From contig NZ_JAHWQX010000001.1 in NCBI RefSeq assembly GCF_019334345.1, positions 186,001 through 250,000 of the forward strand: DNA of 64,000 bases, written 5' to 3'. Below are positions 35,829 through 44,552 of the stretch, in pieces. The stretch is from Neohoeflea coraliihabitans (GTDB taxonomy: Bacteria > Pseudomonadota > Alphaproteobacteria > Rhizobiales > Rhizobiaceae). The notes beneath the pieces were generated by a model, which was not told where the DNA came from, did no database searches, and saw only the letters and a list, made by a program, of their open reading frames with translations. The first letter of the stretch is position 1. Each line of letters begins with the position of its first letter. Made by a program: the position numbers and the translations under genes.

Positions 35829-36164
35829 ATGCAGACGCTTCCCCTCTATCTTGCCGCCGCGCTCGCCGAAATCAGCGGATGCTTCGCCTTCTGGGCGTGG
35901 CTGCGCCTTGACCGCAGTATCCTCTGGCTGGTCCCGGGTCTGGCCGCTCTCGCCGCCTTCGCCTGGATCCTGACGCTGACGCCGCTGGACCACGCCGGCC
36001 GCGCCTATGCGCTCTATGGCGGCATCTATATCGCCACCAGCCTCCTCTGGCTGCGCCTTGTCGAGGGTCAGATGCCCGATCGATGGGACCTGCTAGGCGC
36101 CGGCCTCTGCCTTCTAGGCGCCATGATCATCCTGTTCGGCCCCCGCGACGCGCCTTTGAGCTGA
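35829..36164 (+). CDS. ynfA: YnfA/UPF0060-family small membrane protein
   Basis: The 111-residue protein has four membrane segments and the UPF0060 pattern: [17 protein letters not shown] in the first helix, the glycine-rich [16 protein letters not shown] in the third, and a [19 protein letters not shown] end. The family is distantly related to small multidrug resistance transporters; YnfA has been linked to efflux of cationic compounds, but physiological roles are unsettled. The ATG at 35829 gives the standard family length of about 108-110. It diverges from the ilvIH leader. Confidence 0.88.
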   Translation: MQTLPLYLAAALAEISGCFAFWAWLRLDRSILWLVPGLAALAAFAWILTLTPLDHAGRAYALYGGIYIATSLLWLRLVEGQMPDRWDLLGAGLCLLGAMIILFGPRDAPLS

Positions 36165-36243
36165 GGGTCTGTGGCCCGGCGGCAACGAGCTGTTAACCGG
36201 CCGGATGCTAGGGTGGAGTTTACGTTGGGGGACGGATAGGTCA

Positions 36244-38301
36244 TTGAGTACCGAGCCACACATGCAGCATGGCGCATATCAGGACGAGGCGGACCGCCGC
36301 GACGCGGACCTCGCTGGCAACCGCTGTCTCGGTCATGTCGTCGCCTGTTCCGGCGCCCGCGCAACGGTCAGCGCCACGGCGGAAAAGGGCTCCACCGAAC
36401 TTGCCGAACTGTGGTCCGTTGGCCGCCTGATTTCCATCCGTGTCGGTGAGAACCGGGTCGTGGCGCTGGTTTGCGCCATGCACACCGACGTTCCCGGCTG
36501 GAAGGACGGCGAAGACAATATCATGCAGATCGAGGTCGAGCTGGTTGGGGAAATTCACCCCGACGAGCAGGGCACCTTCATGTTCTCGGCCGGTATCAGC
36601 AAATACCCCTATCTGGGTGCGATCGTGCACCGCATGCGCACCTCCGACCTGAAAATGATCTATGATCAGGGATCGACCAACACCGCGACGATCGGCTGTC
36701 TGACCCAGGATCGCTCGCTCCCCGCCCATATCAACGTCCCAGCCCTCCTGTCGCGCCATTTCGCCGTTGTCGGCACCACCGGTGTCGGCAAGACCACCGC
36801 CGTTGCGCTTCTGATGCACAAGGCGTTGCAGGCCGACCCCTCGCTGCGTGTCCTTATCCTCGACCCGCATAACGAATTCGCCGCCGCCTTTCCCGATCAC
36901 GCCGTGGTCATCGACACCGATACGCTTGATCTGCCCTTCTGGCTGTTTCGCCTCGAGGAATTCACCGAGGTCCTGTTTCGCGGCCGCCCGGCCATCCCGG
37001 AGGAAGTCGATGCGCTGCGCGATCTCATCCCGGAAGCCAAACGGGCCTTCAAGGGCAGCGCCGATACGGCATTGCTGCGCAAGAGCACCGAAAAATCATC
37101 CCTGACCGCCGACACACCGGTTCCCTACCGGGTCGCCGATCTGCTTGCCCTGATCGACGAGCGCATCGGCCGCCTCGAGGGCCGGTCTGAAAAGCCGCAT
37201 CTGCGTTCGCTGAAAGTGCGCATCCAGAGCGCCATCAACGATCCGCGCTACGAGTTCATGTTCTCGTCCAACACCATTCACGACACCATTGCGCAGACGA
37301 TCAGCCATATCTTCCGCATCCCCGGCGACGGCAAGCCGGTGACCACCTTCCAGCTCTCGGGCATTCCCTCGGAAGTGGTCAATTCCGTGGCCTCGATCCT
37401 GTGCCGCATGGCCTTCGAGATCGCCTTGTGGAGCTCCGGCGCCGTGCGCCTGCTGGTCATCTGCGAGGAGGCGCACCGTTACGTGCCCGCCGATCCCACT
37501 CTCGGCTTCTTTCCGACCCGCCAGGCCATATCGCGCATTGCCAAGGAAGGCCGCAAATACGGCGTCTGCCTCGGCGTTGTCACCCAGCGGCCGGGCGAAC
37601 TTGATCCGACCATCCTGTCGCAGTGTTCGACGGTGTTTGCCATGCGCCTGGCCAATGACAATGACCAGGAGATCATCCGCTCGGCGATCCCCGATTCCTC
37701 GACCTCGACCATTTCCTTTCTGTCTTCGATCGGCAACGGCGAAGCCATCGCCTTTGGCGAAGCCGTCGCCGTTCCGATGCGCATGGTCTTCGAGCGGGTG
37801 GCCAAGCGGGTCCTGCCGCGCGCCAATTCCGGCCTCGCGCCGACGATCGACAGCGCCGCCGCCGGCGTTGACCTCAAGGCCATTGTCCAGCGCATGCGTC
37901 ATATCGATCCCGCCGAGCAGCCGCAGATGGCCGATCTGCCGCAACCGGCCCCGGCCCCGGCACAGGCACAGGCACCGGCTCCGGCTCCGGCTCCGCCGAT
38001 GCAGCCGGATTATGACGAAGCTCCGGCTTCGAACCATCTGGACACCGCCGCCGATTTTCCGGCAGCAAGGCCCGAGCCGGAACCGCAGCGCCCCGACCCG
38101 GCCCTCGAGCCGGCTGCGCCAATCCCTCAGGAGCGTGCTTCCGAGTCGCGTGCCGGCGATCGCGATCAGCCGGCCCCGACCTTCAGCCCGAAACCGCAAT
38201 TGACGCGGCGCTTTGGCGGCGGCGACGAGCCGCGCCGCGAGATGTCGTCCCTGCGCTCGGGACTTCTCAAGCGGCCGCTCAGTTCGCTGATCGACAAATA
38301 G
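36244..38301 (+). CDS. HerA-type ATPase with C-terminal proline/alanine-rich tail
   Basis: The protein (685 residues from TTG 36244; ATG 36262 is the alternative) has an N-terminal HAS-barrel-like region, Walker A in VVGTTGVGKTTA (about 176-187), Walker B in LRVLILDPHNEF, a second acidic motif in LLVICEEAHRYVPAD, and a conserved QRPGELDPTILSQC element. This is the HerA/FtsK-type hexameric translocase fold (DUF87). The last 150 residues are low in complexity (PAPAPAQAQAPAPAPAP) and presumably flexible, ending in a basic RRFGGGDEPRREM stretch. HerA usually pairs with the nuclease NurA, but no such gene is adjacent here. Possible roles are DNA end processing or a partnerless helicase. Confidence 0.85.
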   Translation: MSTEPHMQHGAYQDEADRRDADLAGNRCLGHVVACSGARATVSATAEKGSTELAELWSVGRLISIRVGENRVVALVCAMHTDVPGWKDGEDNIMQIEVELVGEIHPDEQGTFMFSAGISKYPYLGAIVHRMRTSDLKMIYDQGSTNTATIGCLTQDRSLPAHINVPALLSRHFAVVGTTGVGKTTAVALLMHKALQADPSLRVLILDPHNEFAAAFPDHAVVIDTDTLDLPFWLFRLEEFTEVLFRGRPAIPEEVDALRDLIPEAKRAFKGSADTALLRKSTEKSSLTADTPVPYRVADLLALIDERIGRLEGRSEKPHLRSLKVRIQSAINDPRYEFMFSSNTIHDTIAQTISHIFRIPGDGKPVTTFQLSGIPSEVVNSVASILCRMAFEIALWSSGAVRLLVICEEAHRYVPADPTLGFFPTRQAISRIAKEGRKYGVCLGVVTQRPGELDPTILSQCSTVFAMRLANDNDQEIIRSAIPDSSTSTISFLSSIGNGEAIAFGEAVAVPMRMVFERVAKRVLPRANSGLAPTIDSAAAGVDLKAIVQRMRHIDPAEQPQMADLPQPAPAPAQAQAPAPAPAPPMQPDYDEAPASNHLDTAADFPAARPEPEPQRPDPALEPAAPIPQERASESRAGDRDQPAPTFSPKPQLTRRFGGGDEPRREMSSLRSGLLKRPLSSLIDK

Positions 38302-38391
38302 ACCTTCGCCAGCCGTAGACGCGCACCAGCCGGCACCGAATGGCAAGCCCAGGAGGCGGTTCGGCACGGAGAAATCAGTTCTAAAGTGAAA

Positions 38392-39168
38392 TCAGGTGGC
38401 GCAGACGCGGTTGCGGCCGGCGCGCTTGGCTTTGTAAAGCTGCTTGTCGGTCCGCCGGTAAAGTTGCTCCCCGCTTTCCTGCCCGTCCCAGACCGCGATG
38501 CCGGCACTGACCGTGACCTTCAAATGCAAGTCGCCATCGATGATTGTCAACGCTTCGACGGCGCGGCGGATGCGTTCGGCCAGATCGAAAAGCTGCCGCT
38601 GCGGCGTGTTCGGCGACAGAATGGCGAATTCCTCGCCGCCGATCCGTGCCACCACGTCGTGATAGCGGGTGAATTCACGCAGGCACAAGGCCACCTGCCG
38701 CAGCACCGCATCGCCGACATCATGCCCATGCGTGTCGTTGACCACCTTGAAGTGATCGAGATCGAGGATGATCATGCCGACCGGCTTGTCGATCTTCGTG
38801 AACGCTGCCAGATACTCTCGCATCGCGTCATCGAAATAGCGCCGATTGTGCATCCCGGTCAGCGCATCGGTCACCGCCGCGTGCTCGAGGGTTTCCGAGC
38901 GCTCCGACAGGGATTCGGTCATCCGCCGCAATTTGCCCTGTTCGGCGACCCCCACCTTGAGCGCCGGATAGATCAGAAGCACCCCGCAGGCGACGCTGAG
39001 GCCGCTGATCACCATGCTGAAATAGGAAAAACGCAGAATCGGATCCAACCGCGGGTCGACGCGCACGAGATCGGCGGCTGTGGCCCATGCGGAATAGGCC
39101 GATACGCCGGCCAGGCCGATCAGCAACAGCAAGAGAAAGAAATAGATCTCGGACTTGTGAAAATGCAT
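38392..39168 (-). CDS. Membrane-bound diguanylate cyclase
   Basis: The 258-residue protein has two N-terminal membrane segments (IYFFLLLLLIGLAGV and a second around FSYFSMVISGLSVACGVLLIY), a short coiled linker, and a GGDEF domain from about residue 100. The active-site signature is RIGGEEF, an active variant, with the Mg-binding DLDHFKVVND upstream. No RxxD inhibitory site is obvious five residues before it. It makes cyclic di-GMP from two GTP. The ATG at 39168 opens just before the first membrane helix. A CtrA-like box lies about 50 bp upstream (39219-39233). miaA ends 96 bp upstream on the same strand. Confidence 0.9.
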   Translation of the reverse strand: MHFHKSEIYFFLLLLLIGLAGVSAYSAWATAADLVRVDPRLDPILRFSYFSMVISGLSVACGVLLIYPALKVGVAEQGKLRRMTESLSERSETLEHAAVTDALTGMHNRRYFDDAMREYLAAFTKIDKPVGMIILDLDHFKVVNDTHGHDVGDAVLRQVALCLREFTRYHDVVARIGGEEFAILSPNTPQRQLFDLAERIRRAVEALTIIDGDLHLKVTVSAGIAVWDGQESGEQLYRRTDKQLYKAKRAGRNRVCAT

Positions 39169-39218
39169 CGGCCCCAACAGCACAGAATGACTTGGCCGCA
39201 ACAGTAACCGGCGGGGAG

Positions 39219-39233
39219 TTAGGGTTGACTTAA
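39219..39233. promoter_or_regulatory. Candidate CtrA-binding site
   Basis: TTAGGGTTGACTTAA reads TTAG-N7-TTAA, one base from the CtrA consensus TTAA-N7-TTAA, and lies in the 96-bp gap upstream of the diguanylate cyclase gene. CtrA controls cell-cycle and motility genes in alphaproteobacteria. A single near-match can occur by chance. Confidence 0.35.
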
Positions 39234-39264
39234 CGGCAGCGCAAGCAACCAAAGCGCCGACACG

Positions 39265-40167
39265 TCATTGTCCACTCAGCCGGCGCCAGCCCGGATCGAG
39301 TTGGTTGCGCAGCCAGGTCATTTGCCGCTTTGCATAGCGCCGGCTGTGCATTGCCGCCCGCGATTGAGCCTCCTCAAGGCTCACCGCGCCGGCAAGATAG
39401 GCCGCCAGTTCCGGCACGCCGATCGCTTTCATGAGCGGCTTTTCCGGCGCGATGCGCCGTTTGACGAGCGCCTCGACCTCGATCAGGGCGCCCTCCGCGA
39501 TCATTAGTTCCAGACGCTGATTGATGCGCTGGTAGAGCAGCTCGCGCGGCGGCAGCACGAGGAGCCGGGCGGCCTTGTCTTCGCTCACAACGACGCGTCC
39601 CGTCGGTGTCTGGAACGAGGCAATGGACTGGCCCGTCGCCGCATGCACTTCCACGGCCCGCAGCACCCGCTGGCGATCGCCCGGCGCCAGCCGCCGCGCC
39701 ATCTCGGGATCACGGCGCGCCAGTTCCGCGTGCAATGTCTCCGGTCCCGTGCGCGCCAATTCATTGCGCCAGTGGCTGCGAATGTCCGCCGGGACCGGCG
39801 GGATCTGCGACAGGCCTCCGCTCAGCGCCCTGAAATACAGCCCGGTGCCGCCGACGATCACCGGCAGACGGCCCCGCGCACGGATCGAGGCAATCGCCGC
39901 GGCCGCATCCTCGAGCCAATGACCGGTCGAATAATCCGTCTGCGGATCGACGTGACCGTAAAGATGGTGCGGCACCAGCGCCATCTCCGCCTCCGACGGT
40001 CGCGCCGTGAGAATGCGCAGGCCCTCATAGACCTGCATCGAGTCGGCATTGACGATCTCGCCGTCATGCTTCTGCGCCAGCCGGATCGCCAGCCCGGACT
40101 TGCCGCTCGCCGTCGGCCCGGCTATCAGGATGGCCTCCTTGCCCTCGATCGAAAGTTCCTCGCTCAT
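39265..40167 (-). CDS. miaA: tRNA dimethylallyltransferase
   Basis: The 300-residue enzyme transfers a dimethylallyl group to A37 of tRNAs reading UNN codons. It has the P-loop AILIAGPTASGKSGLAIRLA (about 12-31), the catalytic aspartate in EIVNADSMQVYEGL, LPVIVGGTGLYFRALSGGL and the tRNA-binding C-terminal RRYAKRQMTWLRNQ. The long upstream frame is spurious because it runs through serB. The chosen ATG at 40167 shares two bases with the start codon of divergent serB (CATG), an arrangement that leaves no intergenic promoter space. Confidence 0.95.
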   Translation of the reverse strand: MSEELSIEGKEAILIAGPTASGKSGLAIRLAQKHDGEIVNADSMQVYEGLRILTARPSEAEMALVPHHLYGHVDPQTDYSTGHWLEDAAAAIASIRARGRLPVIVGGTGLYFRALSGGLSQIPPVPADIRSHWRNELARTGPETLHAELARRDPEMARRLAPGDRQRVLRAVEVHAATGQSIASFQTPTGRVVVSEDKAARLLVLPPRELLYQRINQRLELMIAEGALIEVEALVKRRIAPEKPLMKAIGVPELAAYLAGAVSLEEAQSRAAMHSRRYAKRQMTWLRNQLDPGWRRLSGQ

Positions 40168-41056
40168 GGCTCTCGTTGCCACGCTGATTGCCAATCCGTC
40201 AAATCCTGCTCTCAGCCCCGCGCTGGGCGAAGCAGCGGCCGACGCGCTAGATGCCGCCGGCCTGTACTGGCTGGCCGACGGCATTGCCTGCGACCTGGCG
40301 CTTCGCGACACCGCCGACCCGCAGGCCGCCCTCCCCCGGCTGCGCGAAATTCTCGCCGGCCATCCGGTCGATATCGCCATCCAGACGGCGGAAACCCGGC
40401 GCAAGAAAGTGCTTCTTGCCGACATGGATTCGACCATGATCGACCAGGAGTGCATCGACGAACTGGCCGCCGAGGTCGGCTTCAAGGCCGAGGTTTCCGA
40501 GATCACCCGGCGCGCCATGAATGGCGAGATCGCATTCGAGCCGGCCCTGCGCGAGCGGGTGGCCCTGCTCGCCGGCCTGCCCGTCAGCAAGATTGGCGAG
40601 GTCATCGACAAGCGCATCACATTGGCCGCCGGCGGCACAACGCTGATTGCCACGATGCGCGCCAACGGCGCCTATACGGCGCTGGTCTCCGGCGGCTTCA
40701 CCGCCTTTACCGGCCCGGTAGCCGATCAGCTGGGATTTGATGAACACCGCGCCAACCGCCTCGAGAGCGAAGACGGCAAACTGCTCGGCACCGTCGCCGA
40801 ACCCATCCTCGGCAAGCAGGCCAAGGTGGATGCGCTGCGCGAATTGACCGTTCGTCTCGGCCTCGACCCGGAAGATGTTCTCGCCGTCGGCGATGGCGCC
40901 AACGATCTCGGCATGCTGCAGATTGCCGGCTCGGGTGTCGCCCTGCACGCCAAACCGGCGGTGGCGGCACAGGCGCAAATCCGCATTGACCATGGCGACC
41001 TGACGGCGCTCCTGTATCTGCAGGGCTACCGCAAGACCGACTTCGTCGGTGCCTGA
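40166..41056 (+). CDS. serB: Phosphoserine phosphatase
   Basis: The 296-residue protein dephosphorylates phosphoserine in serine synthesis. The HAD-family motifs are all present: motif I LLADMDSTMIDQECIDE with the nucleophilic aspartate, motif II ALVSGGFTAF, motif III lysine in PILGKQAKVDALREL, and motif IV AVGDGANDLGMLQIAG. An N-terminal ACT-like region (about 1-75) precedes it, as in SerB rather than short ThrH forms. The start ATG at 40166 overlaps the start codon of miaA on the other strand. The next gene, a GNAT acetyltransferase, begins two bases after the stop and is probably co-transcribed. Confidence 0.95.
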   Translation: MALVATLIANPSNPALSPALGEAAADALDAAGLYWLADGIACDLALRDTADPQAALPRLREILAGHPVDIAIQTAETRRKKVLLADMDSTMIDQECIDELAAEVGFKAEVSEITRRAMNGEIAFEPALRERVALLAGLPVSKIGEVIDKRITLAAGGTTLIATMRANGAYTALVSGGFTAFTGPVADQLGFDEHRANRLESEDGKLLGTVAEPILGKQAKVDALRELTVRLGLDPEDVLAVGDGANDLGMLQIAGSGVALHAKPAVAAQAQIRIDHGDLTALLYLQGYRKTDFVGA

Positions 41057-41058
41057 AG

Positions 41059-41625
41059 ATGCAGATGCTGACCACCGATCGCCTGATCCTGCGCAACTGG
41101 CGGGACAGCGACTGGCCCCTGTTCCACCTGATCAACAGCAATGATGAAGTGATGCGGTTCTTCCCGTTCCGCCGCGACCGCGCCGCCTCCGATGCCTTAA
41201 TGCAACGCCTCGCCGCCGGTATCGCGCGCGATGGTTTCGGCTTCGCCGCCATCGAATTGCGAGACAGTGGACAGACGGCAGGCTTTGCCGGGCTGCACAG
41301 GAGCGAAGGCCTTCCTGCCCTGCCGCCGGGCAGCATCGAGATCGGCTGGCGGCTGGCCCCGGAGTTCTGGCATCGCGGCATCGCCAGCGAAGCGGCGCGG
41401 GCCTGGCTGGCCTGCGGGTTTGAGACGCTTGGCCTGCAGCGCATCGTCAGCTTCGCGGTCGCCGACAACGTGGCGTCACTGGCGGTGATGCACCGCATCG
41501 GCATGCGGCGCCGGCCCGATCTCGATTTCGACCATCCCGGCGTTCCCGCCAGCCACCCGCATCTGCGCCATCACGCCTTCTGCGAGATCACGGCCGCGCA
41601 GTGGGCGAAACAAAACGACGGATAG
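41059..41625 (+). CDS. GNAT-family N-acetyltransferase (RimJ/RimL-like)
   Basis: The 188-residue protein starts with TTDRLILRNWRDSDWPLF, the usual opening of the RimJ/RimL type of GNAT acetyltransferases, and has IGWRLAPEFWHRGIASEAARAWL, the acetyl-CoA pyrophosphate-binding loop, followed by RIVSFAVADNVASLAVMHRIGMR. These enzymes acetylate N-termini, small amines or antibiotics; the substrate is not evident. It begins two bases after serB and likely shares its message. Its 3' end is eleven bases from the convergent degP stop. Confidence 0.88.
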   Translation: MQMLTTDRLILRNWRDSDWPLFHLINSNDEVMRFFPFRRDRAASDALMQRLAAGIARDGFGFAAIELRDSGQTAGFAGLHRSEGLPALPPGSIEIGWRLAPEFWHRGIASEAARAWLACGFETLGLQRIVSFAVADNVASLAVMHRIGMRRRPDLDFDHPGVPASHPHLRHHAFCEITAAQWAKQNDG

Positions 41626-41636
41626 CAGGCCGGGCC

Positions 41637-43154
41637 CTAATCCATGCGCAGGGTGATGAAGCGCAATTCGCCATCCTTGTTGGCGAGCATCAAAAGCGCG
41701 TTGCGCCGCCCGTCTTCCTGCAGTTGCGCCAGCCGCTCCATGACCTCCTGCGGCGTCTCGACGGCGCTTTGCGCAATCTCGACGAGCACGTCGCCGGCAA
41801 CGACGCGCTTGTCCGCCGCCGCTGACTGCTCCGCGACCTCCGAGATCAGCACGCCGGAGACATCCTCGGCGATGCCATATTCCTGCCGCGCGGCATCATC
41901 GAGCGGAGCGAAGGTCAGGCCCAGGGCCGAACGGGTCGGAACCGCCTCGGCGCTTTCCTCGGCCTCTTCCGCCGCCGCCAGTTGTTCGCCATCCTCGAGA
42001 CGGCCGAGTGTGACCTGAACCGTGACCTCTTCACCCTTGCGCACCACTTGCACATCGACCGCCTTGCCGACCGGACTTTCGGCCACGATGCGCGGCAGAT
42101 CGCGCATCTGGCGCACCGGCTGTCCGTCAAACGCCACGATCACGTCGCCTGCCTCGATCGAGCCGTCATCCACTGGCCCGCCGCGCACGACCCCGGCGAC
42201 CAGCGCGCCGCGCGCCGTGGCCATGCCGAGGCTCTCGGCGATCTCGTCGGTGACCGGCTGAATGCGCACGCCGAGCCAGCCGCGCCGCGTCTCGCCGAAT
42301 TCGCGCAATTGGTCGATGACGCTGACCGCCATCTCGGTCGGCACCGCAAAGCCGATGCCGATGGAGCCGCCGGACGGCGAAATGATCGCCGTGTTGATCC
42401 CGATCACCTCGCCCTTCATGTTGAACAGCGGACCGCCGGAATTGCCGCGATTGATCGCCGCATCGGTCTGAATGAAATTGTCATAGGGACCGGCCTGGAT
42501 GTCACGGCCGCGCGCCGAGATGATGCCGACAGACACCGAGCCGCCCAGCCCGAACGGATTGCCGATTGCCATCACCCAGTCGCCGATGCGCATGGATTCG
42601 GAATCGCCGAAAGGCACCGCTGTCAGCGGTTGCGGCGGGTCGACCTTCAGAAGGGCAAGATCGGTCTTGCCGTCCGCACCAACCAGCTCTGCCTTCAGCT
42701 TGCTCCCATCGGCAAAGTTGATCTCGATATCATCGGCATCCTCGATGACATGATTGTTGGTCACGATATAGCCATCGGGATCGATCACGAAGCCGGAGCC
42801 GAGCGACGACATCTGCCGGCTGCGCGGCCCTTCGCCGCGCTCACGGAAGAAATCATCGAAAAAGTCCTGAAACGGCGAGCCATCCGGCGCCTGCATTCGC
42901 GGCCCGACCCTGTCGTCGCTATCGACATTCTGCCGTGTCGAGATATTAACGACCGCGTCAAGCAGCCCTTCAGCGATATCGGCAACCGATGCCGGTCCGG
43001 CGCCGCTTTGCGCCCGGGCCTCGGTTCCGAAGCCATTTGCGGCCGGCAGGAAAATCGGCGCGATACCCATGGCCACCGCCATAAGGCCGGGCAGGAAAAC
43101 GGCCCGCATCGTTTGCAGGGCCGCGGTCCCGGGGTGTCTCGAAAGGGCTGGCAT
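41637..43154 (-). CDS. degP: Periplasmic serine endoprotease, Do/MucD type
   Basis: The 505-residue protein has an N-terminal signal sequence, a trypsin-like domain with the full triad (His in VTNNHVIEDAD, Asp in DGKTDLALLKV, Ser in INRGNSGGPLFN), and two PDZ domains (about 290-380 and 410-500). It degrades or refolds misfolded envelope proteins. The start is uncertain: ATG 43154 is chosen because the signal-peptide region follows, but 43109 gives a compact signal peptide. The gene sits downstream of hflK, hflC and a DUF2065 gene, a conserved alphaproteobacterial envelope-quality-control block. The 173-bp gap upstream may hold its own promoter. Confidence 0.93.
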   Translation of the reverse strand: MPALSRHPGTAALQTMRAVFLPGLMAVAMGIAPIFLPAANGFGTEARAQSGAGPASVADIAEGLLDAVVNISTRQNVDSDDRVGPRMQAPDGSPFQDFFDDFFRERGEGPRSRQMSSLGSGFVIDPDGYIVTNNHVIEDADDIEINFADGSKLKAELVGADGKTDLALLKVDPPQPLTAVPFGDSESMRIGDWVMAIGNPFGLGGSVSVGIISARGRDIQAGPYDNFIQTDAAINRGNSGGPLFNMKGEVIGINTAIISPSGGSIGIGFAVPTEMAVSVIDQLREFGETRRGWLGVRIQPVTDEIAESLGMATARGALVAGVVRGGPVDDGSIEAGDVIVAFDGQPVRQMRDLPRIVAESPVGKAVDVQVVRKGEEVTVQVTLGRLEDGEQLAAAEEAEESAEAVPTRSALGLTFAPLDDAARQEYGIAEDVSGVLISEVAEQSAAADKRVVAGDVLVEIAQSAVETPQEVMERLAQLQEDGRRNALLMLANKDGELRFITLRMD

Positions 43155-43327
43155 CGTCACGCTCGTTTTCTCCCGCTTGACTGGGTGCACAAAGACAACC
43201 TCAGACATAAGGCGAAATCGGGAGCGGTCCAATCATCTTTTTGCGAGCACAGCCACTGACGGGCATGGCGGGATGACACGCCGGCGCACCGGGCGTGAGC
43301 AGGTACTGGCGGGCGACCCGAAGGCCG

Positions 43328-43519
43328 TCAGCCCCAGTGCTTGGCGAGGAACACGAGACCGGTGCCGACCGCCAGCACGATGACGCCGGTCAGGCGCAAG
43401 GTCTGGTCATCGATGCGCGGCAACTGTTCGGCCATACGCCGCATTGCCCCCGGCGCCAGAGCCCAGATCAGGCCCTCGACGACACAGACCAGACCGATCG
43501 CAAGCAATAGCGTCGGCAT
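43328..43519 (-). CDS. DUF2065-family small membrane protein
   Basis: This 63-residue protein has two membrane segments (LLLAIGLVCVVEGLIWALAPG and TLRLTGVIVLAVGTGLVFLA) joined by the conserved turn MRRMAEQLPRIDD. That is the DUF2065 pattern, a family of about 60 residues almost always encoded beside hflK and hflC. The function is unknown, but the constant position suggests a role with the HflKC-FtsH complex. The start at 43519 is seven bases after the hflC stop, which fits translational coupling. A longer upstream frame lies inside hflC and is rejected. Confidence 0.85.
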   Translation of the reverse strand: MPTLLLAIGLVCVVEGLIWALAPGAMRRMAEQLPRIDDQTLRLTGVIVLAVGTGLVFLAKHWG

Positions 43520-43526
43520 GACGACC

Positions 43527-44552
43527 CTATTGCGCCGTCGCCGCTGTCCCGTTCTCCGCGCCGCCGGGCTCGCTTTCGCTTCCAGCACTCGCCGCCGCGT
43601 CCGGCGCAGCGGGCGTTTCCGCCGCAGCCGCATCGTCGCTGCTGCCGGCTGCGGTGGTTGCGCTTGTCGAAGCCCCCGCGTTGGGCGACGCTCCGGCCGA
43701 ACCGAAGAACTCGAAGAACTCCGAATTCGGTGACAGCACCATCGTCGTGCCGCTGTCGGCGAGTGCCCCCGCATAGGCGCTCATCGACCGGTAGAAGGCA
43801 AAGAAATCCTCATCGCGCGAAAACGCATCGGCAAAGATGCGGTTGCGCTCGGCATCGCCCTCACCGCGAATGATCTCGGCGTCGCGCTGTGCTTCCGACT
43901 GGATTTCCACCACCTGGCGATCGGCGATGGCGCGGATGCGCTGTCCCGCCTCATTACCGCGGGCCCGGATCAATTCGGCCTCGGCCAGGCGTTCGGCCTT
44001 CATCCGCTCAAAGGTCTGTTGCGAGACTTCCTGCGTCAGATCGGTCCGCCGGATGCGCACATCCTCGATCGCGATGCCGAGATTCTCCGCCTCCGGACGC
44101 ATCTGGTCGCGCACTTCACGCATCATCGAAGTGCGCTCTTCAGACAGCGCTGCCTCGAATCCGCGCAGGCCGTAGACCGTACGCAAGGCCGAGTTCAGAC
44201 GCGTTCTCAGCCGCGATTCCGCCGCCACGATGTCGGCCGAGACCGTCTGCCGGAAGCGGCGCGGATCGGTGATGTCGTAGAGGACGAACGCGTCGACCTC
44301 GTAGAACTTGCCGCCCGACACCTGCACCCGGATGTCTTCCAGGTCAAAGCGCAGGACGCGCTTTTCGACGAACTGCACGGTGTCGATCAGCGGCACCTTG
44401 AAGTAAAGGCCCGGTGTTTCCCGCACGTCCTGAATTTCACCGAAGCGGACGACGATCGCCTGTTCGCGCGCATTGACCACATAGGCGGCCTGGTAGATCA
44501 CGAACAGAACGAGAGCGGCAAGAATGCCGATGGCTGCGAAACGACTGCTCAT
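43527..44552 (-). CDS. hflC: HflC protein, modulator of FtsH protease
   Basis: The 341-residue protein has one N-terminal membrane anchor (AIGILAALVLFVIYQAAYVV), then an SPFH/band-7 domain starting at REQAIVVRFGEIQDVRETPGLYFKVP, and an alanine/glutamate-rich helix (about 200-260) typical of prohibitin-like assemblies. The last 60 residues form an alanine- and serine-rich extension with little complexity, longer than in E. coli HflC. HflK and HflC form a periplasmic cage around FtsH. The start overlaps the hflK stop by four bases (ATGA). Confidence 0.94.
   Translation of the reverse strand: MSSRFAAIGILAALVLFVIYQAAYVVNAREQAIVVRFGEIQDVRETPGLYFKVPLIDTVQFVEKRVLRFDLEDIRVQVSGGKFYEVDAFVLYDITDPRRFRQTVSADIVAAESRLRTRLNSALRTVYGLRGFEAALSEERTSMMREVRDQMRPEAENLGIAIEDVRIRRTDLTQEVSQQTFERMKAERLAEAELIRARGNEAGQRIRAIADRQVVEIQSEAQRDAEIIRGEGDAERNRIFADAFSRDEDFFAFYRSMSAYAGALADSGTTMVLSPNSEFFEFFGSAGASPNAGASTSATTAAGSSDDAAAAETPAAPDAAASAGSESEPGGAENGTAATAQ

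Noticed and set aside
40168-40665. N-terminal extension of miaA into serB
   Set aside because: Homology begins at the ATG at 40167; the extension is the antisense of serB coding sequence.
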